From Fructobacillus ficulneus (GTDB taxonomy: Bacteria; Bacillota; Bacilli; Lactobacillales; Lactobacillaceae), in assembly GCF_001047075.2 (NCBI RefSeq), contig NZ_DF967986.1, forward strand, positions 1 to 49,907: a DNA stretch of 49,907 bases, read 5' to 3'. Positions 43,464-49,907 of the stretch are shown here, in pieces (positions within the stretch are counted from its first letter, which is position 1; each line of letters opens with the position of its first letter). The translations under genes were made by a program, and so were the position numbers. The notes beneath the pieces are model-generated. The model was not told the DNA's origin and made no database searches. It saw only the letters and a program-made list of their open reading frames with translations.

Positions 43464-44201
43464 ATGTCAATGATTGAATTCAAAGATGTCCAAAAATATT
43501 ATGGTGATTTCCATGCTCTGCATGATATTAATTTGAGTATTGATGCTGGGGAAACTGTTGTTTTAATCGGTCCATCTGGATCTGGTAAGTCAACGTTAAT
43601 TCGGACAATTAATGGTTTGGAAGAAATTGAAGAAGGCCAGCTATTGGTGGATGGCTTTGATCTCCACGACCCCAAAACGGATATGAACAAGATTCGTAAG
43701 AATGTTGGAATGGTTTTTCAACACTTTAATTTGTATAACAATAAAAGCGTTCTTGAAAATATTATGTTGGCCCCTCGCTTGGTCTTGAAAAGAGATGAGG
43801 CTGAAAATAAGAAGATTGCTTTAGAATTATTGGACCAAGTTGGTTTAGCAGATAAAGCGAATAACATGCCTTCGGCTCTTTCTGGTGGACAGAAGCAGCG
43901 AGTAGCAATTGCCCGATCATTGGCCATGAAGCCAAAGGCAATTCTATTTGATGAACCAACTTCAGCTTTGGACCCTGAAATGATTGGGGATGTTTTAGAC
44001 GTAATGCGTGACATCGCCAAAGACTCCGAAATGACCCTTTTGGTGGTGACTCACGAAATGAGCTTTGCCAAGGCCGTGGCTGACCGAGTTATCTTTATGG
44101 CCGATGGTCGCATTCTCGAAGATAGTTCAACCGAAGTATTCTTCGAAAATCCAACGGAGCCACGAGCTAAAAAGTTCTTGAGCCAAGTTGCCCACCATTA
44201 A
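43464..44201 (+). CDS. glnQ: Amino-acid ABC transporter ATP-binding protein, copy 2 (GlnQ-like)
   Basis: 245 residues, nearly colinear with copy 1. All ATPase motifs are intact (GPSGSGKST, LSGGQKQR, ILFDEPTSALDPEM). Most differences are conservative (for example KNVQ versus KDVQ at the N-terminus), while the DNA differs mainly at third positions. A 46-base stretch (43645-43690) is identical to copy 1. GGGGGAAAG before the ATG. Confidence 0.93.
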   Translation: MSMIEFKDVQKYYGDFHALHDINLSIDAGETVVLIGPSGSGKSTLIRTINGLEEIEEGQLLVDGFDLHDPKTDMNKIRKNVGMVFQHFNLYNNKSVLENIMLAPRLVLKRDEAENKKIALELLDQVGLADKANNMPSALSGGQKQRVAIARSLAMKPKAILFDEPTSALDPEMIGDVLDVMRDIAKDSEMTLLVVTHEMSFAKAVADRVIFMADGRILEDSSTEVFFENPTEPRAKKFLSQVAHH

Positions 44202-44240
44202 AATGAAAGAGGGAGTGGGGTAGGTAACCCACGTAAGGTT

Positions 44241-45104
44241 ATGGAAAACATTAAAAAACGACGCTTTGGAATTATTGCTTCCATTGTGTTGGTCTTAGTG
44301 ATGGTTTTGACAGGAATTTGGATGCATTTTGCCATTCAAAATAATACAGGGCATAAAGATACTTTGTCTCGGGTTGAAAAAAAGAAGCAAATTACCTGGG
44401 GTGTTAAAGCCGATACTAAACTTTTTGGTTTGATGAACACTAAGAAAGCCCAACCAGCTGGTTTTGAAATTGACTTGGCCAAGGCCATGACTGCACAAAT
44501 TTCAAAGCAAACGGGGACTAAGTTGTCTGCAAGTTTTGTTCCCGTCTCAGCAGCATCACGAATCCAATTACTGAAAAATACGAATATTGACGGTTTAATT
44601 TCGACCATGACAATCACACCCGAACGGGCGAAGATTGTTGATTTTACGGATAGCTATTTTAACGCCGGTCAGTCACTCCTTGTTAAAAAGAATTCAGGGA
44701 TTCAATCAATCCAAGATATGAACAGCTCGAAATATACTGTCTTGGTTGTCGTTGGAACAACAGCCGCCCAGGAAACGAAAAAGTACGCTCCTAAGGCCAA
44801 AATTGTCGCTCTCCAGGACTATGCATCAGCAATGCAGGCCTTAAAAGCAGGACAGGGACAGGCCTTGTCGACCGATAATGCAATCTTGTATGGGTTAGCG
44901 ACAGAAAATCCCGACTACCACTTGGTTGGCGGTGTCTTTACCAAAGCACCTTATGGAATGGCATTCGACCACAATCAGAAACCAATGACTAGAGAGGCGA
45001 ACCAAGCGTTGGCGACTCTCAAAGCCAACGGAACCTATAACCGCTTGATTGAAAAGTGGTTTAAGAGCGTACCGGGCTTAAATTGGCACGAGCTGGAGGT
45101 TTAA
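44241..45104 (+). CDS. Amino-acid ABC transporter substrate-binding protein, copy 2
   Basis: 287 residues, same architecture as copy 1: signal-anchor helix without lipobox cysteine, VKADTKLFGLMNT, GFEIDLAKAMTAQIS, TMTITPERAKIVDFTDSYF. It diverges more from copy 1 than the ATPases do, mainly at the N-terminus and binding-lobe surface, so ligand preference may differ. The ribosome site is weak (CACGTAAGG). Confidence 0.92.
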   Translation: MENIKKRRFGIIASIVLVLVMVLTGIWMHFAIQNNTGHKDTLSRVEKKKQITWGVKADTKLFGLMNTKKAQPAGFEIDLAKAMTAQISKQTGTKLSASFVPVSAASRIQLLKNTNIDGLISTMTITPERAKIVDFTDSYFNAGQSLLVKKNSGIQSIQDMNSSKYTVLVVVGTTAAQETKKYAPKAKIVALQDYASAMQALKAGQGQALSTDNAILYGLATENPDYHLVGGVFTKAPYGMAFDHNQKPMTREANQALATLKANGTYNRLIEKWFKSVPGLNWHELEV

Positions 45105-45106
45105 GA

Positions 45107-45748
45107 ATGACAGTTTTCAACCATTATTATTCCGTGTTGATGCAAGGGTTCGGCCATACTCTTTTGGCCAGTCTAATTGCCTTGATTGGATCATTAGTTT
45201 TAGGGACCCTCTTTGCGATTATGCAGGTTTCTTCTTCTAAAACTGGGCGTGTCATCGGTAATATTTATGTACAAGTTTTCCGTAATATTCCGCTTTTGAT
45301 TATTACCCTCTTCTTGTACTTGGCAGTTGCTAAAGTGATTAAGATGACTGGTTTTGTTGCCGGGACGGTGGGACTGACTTTATATACTTCAGCCTTTATT
45401 GCTGAATCGGTACGGGCTGGAATTTTGTCGGTTGATGCCGGTCAAATGGAAGGTGCTCGGGCAAATGGATTATCGTTCAGTCAAGCCATGCGAGTGATTG
45501 TTTTGCCTCAGGCCTTTCGGGTGGCGATTCCATCCTTAGGGAACCAATTTATTAATTTGGTTAAAAACTCTTCGATTCTCGCCTTTGTCGGTGGTTTGGA
45601 TTTGATGTACCAAGGAAATTTAATTGCGGCCAGTTCATTTGACACTTTTACAACCTATATTATTATCGGTTGTTTCTACTTAGTGATTACGATGCCACTC
45701 AGCTACTATGTCCAATATTTGGAAAGAAAATTAAAGAAAGCGGCCTAA
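45107..45748 (+). CDS. Amino-acid ABC transporter permease, copy 2a
   Basis: 213 residues, counterpart of 41859. QVFRNIPLLIITLFLYLAVAK and GQMEGARANGLSFSQAMRVI then VLPQAFR. I start at ATG 45107 (CTGGAGG nine bases upstream), two bases after the binding-protein stop; the TTG at 45083 lies within that gene. Confidence 0.93.
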   Translation: MTVFNHYYSVLMQGFGHTLLASLIALIGSLVLGTLFAIMQVSSSKTGRVIGNIYVQVFRNIPLLIITLFLYLAVAKVIKMTGFVAGTVGLTLYTSAFIAESVRAGILSVDAGQMEGARANGLSFSQAMRVIVLPQAFRVAIPSLGNQFINLVKNSSILAFVGGLDLMYQGNLIAASSFDTFTTYIIIGCFYLVITMPLSYYVQYLERKLKKAA

Positions 45749-45757
45749 GGAGGAACT

Positions 45758-46411
45758 ATGTCTAATTTTTTTGATGCATTTACGGCGGATAATCTTAGTT
45801 ACTTGTTAGCGGGCCTGGGTGTCACGGTGGGAGTTTCTATAATCTCAGTGATTTTGAGTTTAATTTTTGGTTCGTTGATTGGTATTATTCAATTTGAAAA
45901 GATTCCTTATTTTTCATTGCTAGTTGGTACATTGAATAATATCGTCCGTAACCTGCCTCTGCTATTAATTATCTTTTTTACCTACTTTGCCTTGCCTCAA
46001 CTTGGTTTTCATTTACCAATTTTTTGGGCAACTGTCGCGGCAATGACCTTCTTTGAATCTGCAATGCTAGCCGAAATTGTTCGAGGTGGATTGGAAGCGG
46101 TAGACCGAGGACAATTTGAGGGAGCTCGAGCTAATGGGTTGTCTAACGGTCAGACGATGGTTCATATTGTATTACCCCAGGCCTACAAGAAAATGATTCC
46201 ACCAATCATTTCGCAGTTAATTTCCTTAGTAAAGGATACTAGCTTGGCCTCGGGGGTTGTATTGGCCGAAATGACCTATCGTGGTCAAATTGTGTATGCA
46301 CAGAACACAAATTATATCGTTCCTGTCCTCATTGCCTTGACACTTGTCTACTTCCTGCTAAACTATGGGTTATCATTAGTTGCAAAGTGGTGCGACAAAA
46401 AGTTGGCTTAA
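45758..46411 (+). CDS. Amino-acid ABC transporter permease, copy 2b
   Basis: 217 residues, counterpart of 42513: NNIVRNLPLLLIIFFTYFAL, GQFEGARANGLSNGQTMVHI then VLPQAYKKMIPP. AAGGAGG upstream. Last transporter gene. No terminator is seen until after the small gene at 46436, which may be co-transcribed. Confidence 0.93.
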   Translation: MSNFFDAFTADNLSYLLAGLGVTVGVSIISVILSLIFGSLIGIIQFEKIPYFSLLVGTLNNIVRNLPLLLIIFFTYFALPQLGFHLPIFWATVAAMTFFESAMLAEIVRGGLEAVDRGQFEGARANGLSNGQTMVHIVLPQAYKKMIPPIISQLISLVKDTSLASGVVLAEMTYRGQIVYAQNTNYIVPVLIALTLVYFLLNYGLSLVAKWCDKKLA

Positions 46412-46435
46412 AATTTAGTTGGAAGTAAGAAAAGT

Positions 46436-46651
46436 ATGTTGAAAATAAAGAGAAAACATTGCATAATTGGTTTCTTGGTCCTAGCAATGCTAGCTTTTAT
46501 TGCGGTAAATTACAATAAATCATTATCAGGTTTTGCCAGTGATGTAACAGTTAGAGTTCGTTCTGGCATCAATGATAAGAGAAAAAGTATTCAGACCCAA
46601 ATCAATACGGTTAGGGCGCAAAATGCTCGAGACAATTTTGATAATGACTAA
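46436..46651 (+). CDS. Small single-pass membrane protein
   Basis: 71 residues: a basic start (MLKIKRKHC), one membrane helix (about 9-25), then an outer, charged tail rich in Arg, Asn and Asp. It follows operon 2 by 24 bases and shares its terminator. Ribosome site GGAAGTAAGAAAAG. Not recognised. Confidence 0.55.
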   Translation: MLKIKRKHCIIGFLVLAMLAFIAVNYNKSLSGFASDVTVRVRSGINDKRKSIQTQINTVRAQNARDNFDND

Positions 46652-46677
46652 AAAAGAGACCTCCCGGTCTCTTTTTT
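46650..46677. terminator. Bidirectional terminator
   Basis: AAAAAAGAGACC-TCCC-GGTCTCTTTTTT, between convergent genes, usable on both strands. Confidence 0.9.
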
Positions 46678-46713
46678 ATTGTCCATATTAGTGATAAAAC
46701 CTACTAAGCTTGT

Positions 46714-47547
46714 TTAAGCTGCATCTTGGTCACCTGTAGTTGGTGCACTTTGATTGTTAGCATCATCATCGCCTTGAGAATTATTTTGACTGCTAGAAGA
46801 GCTTGAATCTTGGTCCGTGTTGTCGGTATCATCATTGTAAGTTGAATCATTATTATCGTTGTCATCATTGCTAGAGCTAGAGCTAGATTGAGAATCACTA
46901 GAACTATTTGCACTTTGACTGCCACCCTCATTTGGATAGTCCTTTTGATCCTTATTGATACCATCTTGGACGGGCTTTTCATCGATAATGCTTTTGGCAT
47001 CGGAAGATTCTTTAAAGGAAAAGACAAAGGTATTTTGGTTATCAAACGATTGGCTCCATTGGTTAAATGTAACTTTGCCATTCGTGATTTGATAAGGGAT
47101 CTTGTACTGTCCGTCGTCGAGTATTAACGCTGTGTCTGTGATTTGATACTGCTTTGTTTGAGAGCCAACGTACATGCCTAGACCGGTCGTTCGATCGGAG
47201 TGGGCGTCGGTGAAATAATAGAATTGAGTGTAGTCGTGGACAAGATTTTGGGGTGCATTGGGTTGTCCCATTGCCGTATCGACATCAAGGCCATTATAGG
47301 TAACAGGCTCAATTTCAAAGCCATGACCAATTAAGGCATTTTGAACCAATGAAATCTTATTGCTGTCATTATTGGTTGATCCTGATGAGCTCTTTCCATG
47401 TTGACTTTTGTGAGTTACTTGGCTGGTTTTTGTAGCCGAGCTTTTACTTGCATGTGAGGGGTGACCCATGTCTGCAAAGGCGAATGTTCCACCCAGCAAA
47501 ATGGCTGCGGTGGCAATTCCTGTGATAATTTTTAATTTTTTCTGCAT
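46714..47547 (-). CDS. Secreted hypothetical protein with acidic Ser/Asn/Asp tail
   Basis: 277 residues. Signal peptide 1-25 (ending TFAFA-D), a basic Ser/Lys/His linker (30-60) and a globular part (62-200) with ISLVQNALIGHGFEIEPVTY, YGSQTK-like strands and the YQITDTALILDDGQYKIPYQ segment. A low-complexity tail of Ser, Asp, Asn and Gln (205-277) follows. No LPxTG anchor or lipobox cysteine. The middle resembles lipoprotein-like stress proteins of lactobacilli, but I cannot name a family. GGAGAG before the ATG. Confidence 0.7.
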   Translation of the reverse strand: MQKKLKIITGIATAAILLGGTFAFADMGHPSHASKSSATKTSQVTHKSQHGKSSSGSTNNDSNKISLVQNALIGHGFEIEPVTYNGLDVDTAMGQPNAPQNLVHDYTQFYYFTDAHSDRTTGLGMYVGSQTKQYQITDTALILDDGQYKIPYQITNGKVTFNQWSQSFDNQNTFVFSFKESSDAKSIIDEKPVQDGINKDQKDYPNEGGSQSANSSSDSQSSSSSSNDDNDNNDSTYNDDTDNTDQDSSSSSSQNNSQGDDDANNQSAPTTGDQDAA

Positions 47548-47797
47548 GGCTTCTCTCCATTAATTACATACTTTTCCCTAATTTTATAATTTGAATTTAG
47601 CACAACTTGAAACAAAAGTAAAACTAGTGCAACAAAAAAGAGAGGAAATGTTCTAATTTAGCTTGTATATTCAATCAATCAGCGTTAAAATCTCCTTTGA
47701 TTGAAAGAAAAAATGTCTGACCTTTAAAAATTAAAGTTGCTTTAATTTTCATATTGAAGCGGTTAACATTAATTTTGATCCGAATTGATTGAACAAT

Positions 47798-47836
47798 GAA
47801 TTAGCCAAGTCGCAAACGCGAAAGGTTGGATGAATT
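47798..47836 (+). promoter_or_regulatory. Stem-loop in the kup leader
   Basis: Three nested pairings: GAATT with AATTC, CCAA with TTGG, TCGC with GCGA around AAAC. It ends eight bases before the kup ribosome site. No known c-di-AMP (ydaO) riboswitch motif is evident. The rest of 47,548-47,797 is AT-rich and shows nothing clear. Confidence 0.4.
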
Positions 47837-47857
47837 CATTTTGTAGGAGAGAAAAGA

Positions 47858-49879
47858 ATGGCTGAAGCAAAGAAATCAAAGATGAAGTATGCTGGTTTCC
47901 TAATTGCCCTTGGAATTGTCTATGGGGACATTGGAACATCACCACTTTATACGATGAATGCAATTATTGCCGGCAATGTTCATACCGACAACATGAAAAA
48001 CTTAGTAATTGGATCAATATCCTTAGTTTTTTGGACATTGATGCTAATTACCACTATTAAATATGTCTTAATTGCCCTGCGGGCTGATAATCATGGTGAA
48101 GGTGGAATCTTTTCGCTATATAGTAAGGTGCGTAACCGCAATATGAAATGGCTGATTATTCCGGCCATGGTTGGTGGGGCAGCTCTATTAGCAGATGGGG
48201 CCTTGACGCCAGCTGTGACGGTAACGTCAGCTGTTGAAGGGTTAGAGGGGCAAAGCTTTGGACCGTTTTCTTTTCCAACGGGGACTGATTTTGTCGTGAC
48301 GACGGTGTTAGTCATTTTACTGATGGTTTTTTCCTTTCAAAGGACGGGAACCACTAAGATTGGTCGGCTATTTGGACCACTAATGCTCTTTTGGTTTTCA
48401 TTTATTGGGATTTTTGGTTTACTCCAAGTTGTGCAAAACCCAGTAGTTTTAAAGGCTTTATCACCAGTGTATGCTGTGGAAACACTTTTTAGTCCAGATA
48501 ACCGCCTGGGTATTTTTATCTTAGGTAATATTTTCCTGGCAACGACAGGTGCTGAGGCTCTTTACTCTGATATGGGCCACGTTGGTAAGAAAAATATTTA
48601 TATGAGTTGGCCCTTTGTTTATACAATGCTAATTTTAAACTATATGGGTCAAGGCGCATGGGCGATTAGCCACCATGTTAGTGGCCAAAATTTGAATTTA
48701 TTTTTCGATATTTTACCCAATCAATGGCGGTTAGTTGGTGTTTTGATTAGTACTGTAGCTGCCGTGATTGCCTCACAAGCTTTGATTACCGGGGCCTTTA
48801 CGCTGGTATCTGAGGCAATTAGTTTGAAGATCATGCCTCGGTTGCGGATTTCATATCCAAATGACGTTCGTGGCCAAATGTATATCAGCCAGGTTAACTG
48901 GATGCTCTTTGTAGCCGGTGTTTTCATTGTCTTTTACTTTAAAAGTTCTCACAATATGGAAGCAGCCTATGGTTTGGCCATCACGGTTACTATGTTGATG
49001 ACCACTATCTTGTTGTTTGAATTTATTCGTTTTAAGACTAAGACGGTATGGGCCGTTTGCTTCGCTGTTCCCTTTGGTATTTTGGAAGTTCTCTTCCTCT
49101 TAGCCAGTCTGGTCAAGTTTGTCCATGGCGGTTATGTTTCCGTCATCTTAATGTTGTTGATTTTGTCAGTAATGGTCTTCTGGTACTATGGAAACAAGCG
49201 CCGAGAGGCTTTGTCATTTAATAATGATTACTTATCATTAATTGACTACCGTAAGCAACTTTTGCAACTGGCAGCAGATAGCGATGAACCATTGATGGCC
49301 AAGAATTTGGTCTACATCGTCAATGTTCATGATGACTATAAAATTAAAAAATCAGTTATCTATTCAATTCTAGGAGCTCGACCAAAACGGGCTAAGGTCT
49401 ACTGGTTCGTGACGATTAAGGAATCGATTAACCCTTATGAAAAGAGTTATTCAGTCGATTTAATGAGTAGTCAAAACATGGTTCGAGTGGTCTTAAACCT
49501 TGGCTTCAAGGTTGATCCACAGGTCGAATACTACATTCACCGAATTGCCAAGTCATTGGTTAAGCAGGGATTCTTGGAACCACAAAAGATTCGCTATGGT
49601 TTGGACAAGAGTCGAAGTGTTGGTGACTTTAAGTATATTGTCACGAATAACTACTATACAGATCTAAAAACTGTTTCGAAAATTTCTTTCTGGGACCGGT
49701 TCTTGATTGGTGGTCGAATTTGGCTCCAATCACACAGTGTCCATCTCCGTTATTTCTACCGATTACGCTTAAGTGATACGGTGGAAGAGATTGTGCCATT
49801 GTTTATTGAACGTAAGCCGGCGGTAATTTTGAAACAAACTGAAGTAAAAAATCAAATGCCAAAGTTTCATCGAGACTGA
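47858..49879 (+). CDS. kup: Potassium uptake transporter Kup
   Basis: 673 residues, full KUP/HAK/KT length. It starts with the family signature YAGFLIALGIVYGDIGTSPL, then GGIFSLYSKVR, LLADGALTPAVTVTSAVEG, TGAEALYSDMGHVG and NYMGQGAW. Twelve membrane helices are expected in the first 430 residues, with a cytoplasmic C-terminal domain (about 440-673). It imports K+ driven by protons. TAGGAGAG before ATG. In related bacteria these transporters are held in check by c-di-AMP, whose receptor DarA is in this window. Confidence 0.96.
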   Translation: MAEAKKSKMKYAGFLIALGIVYGDIGTSPLYTMNAIIAGNVHTDNMKNLVIGSISLVFWTLMLITTIKYVLIALRADNHGEGGIFSLYSKVRNRNMKWLIIPAMVGGAALLADGALTPAVTVTSAVEGLEGQSFGPFSFPTGTDFVVTTVLVILLMVFSFQRTGTTKIGRLFGPLMLFWFSFIGIFGLLQVVQNPVVLKALSPVYAVETLFSPDNRLGIFILGNIFLATTGAEALYSDMGHVGKKNIYMSWPFVYTMLILNYMGQGAWAISHHVSGQNLNLFFDILPNQWRLVGVLISTVAAVIASQALITGAFTLVSEAISLKIMPRLRISYPNDVRGQMYISQVNWMLFVAGVFIVFYFKSSHNMEAAYGLAITVTMLMTTILLFEFIRFKTKTVWAVCFAVPFGILEVLFLLASLVKFVHGGYVSVILMLLILSVMVFWYYGNKRREALSFNNDYLSLIDYRKQLLQLAADSDEPLMAKNLVYIVNVHDDYKIKKSVIYSILGARPKRAKVYWFVTIKESINPYEKSYSVDLMSSQNMVRVVLNLGFKVDPQVEYYIHRIAKSLVKQGFLEPQKIRYGLDKSRSVGDFKYIVTNNYYTDLKTVSKISFWDRFLIGGRIWLQSHSVHLRYFYRLRLSDTVEEIVPLFIERKPAVILKQTEVKNQMPKFHRD

Positions 49880-49907
49880 GGCAAAGTAAAAGAGGGCTGA
49901 CCACATT

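Overview
The window reads as chromosome of a low-to-moderate GC Gram-positive lactic acid bacterium. The RpoB N-terminus, the mrnC-rlmB-sigH-rpmG-secE-nusG-rplKA-rplJL order and the tadA-SRP RNA-dnaX-recR-yaaL-tmk-yaaQ-holB-rsmI order are Firmicutes housekeeping synteny. A ROK-type fructokinase, a FatA-like acyl-ACP thioesterase, many Ser/Thr-rich secreted proteins and the loss of zinc modules in two clamp-loader subunits make me favour the Leuconostoc/Fructobacillus/Weissella branch of Lactobacillaceae. This placement is inference; no rRNA is present.

Layout. 1-1276: a TetR-family regulator with its own palindromic operator, then a gene-poor stretch with a possible small RNA and the rpoB promoter and leader. 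1277-8576: rpoB-rpoC. 8.6-15.7 kb: a membrane protein, mrnC, rlmB, the SigH/ComX-like sigma factor, L33, SecE, NusG, L11-L1, and L10-L7/L12 behind an L10 leader, then a methyltransferase and tadA. 15.8-22.3 kb: SRP RNA, then a tightly packed replication/repair operon (dnaX, recR, yaaL, tmk, c-di-AMP receptor, holB, rsmI, acyl-ACP thioesterase). 22.3-27.6 kb: galE, fructokinase behind a cre-like operator, tRNA-Lys, a VanY-like peptidase, a DnaA-box cluster, rlmH, nnrE, a small hypothetical gene and tRNA-Ser(GCU).

27,551-36,828 is an integrated element of about 9.3 kb, bounded by a 15-bp direct repeat of the tRNA-Ser 3' end. It carries a CI-like repressor and Cro-like gene with three operators between them, an excisionase-like protein, a Rha-type regulator, a winged-helix protein, a prim-pol plus SF3 helicase replication module, an origin-like intergenic region and a tyrosine integrase. 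It has no capsid, portal or terminase genes, so it looks like a phage satellite or integrative replicon. Its left third is mostly non-coding. It holds several short hairpins and a remarkable array of degenerate 10-bp motif pairs repeating about every 23 bp (29,023-29,624), which I consider the most novel structure here.

36.9-49.9 kb: an EndA-like surface nuclease, a secreted CHAP-like protein, a four-helix membrane protein with a small upstream reading frame, two tandem paralogous glutamine/glutamate-type ABC transporter operons (only the first has a GlnR-like box), small and secreted hypothetical proteins, and a Kup potassium transporter. Functional threads are the transcription/translation core, DNA replication and repair, possible competence (sigma factor, nuclease), amino-acid and potassium uptake, and one mobile element.
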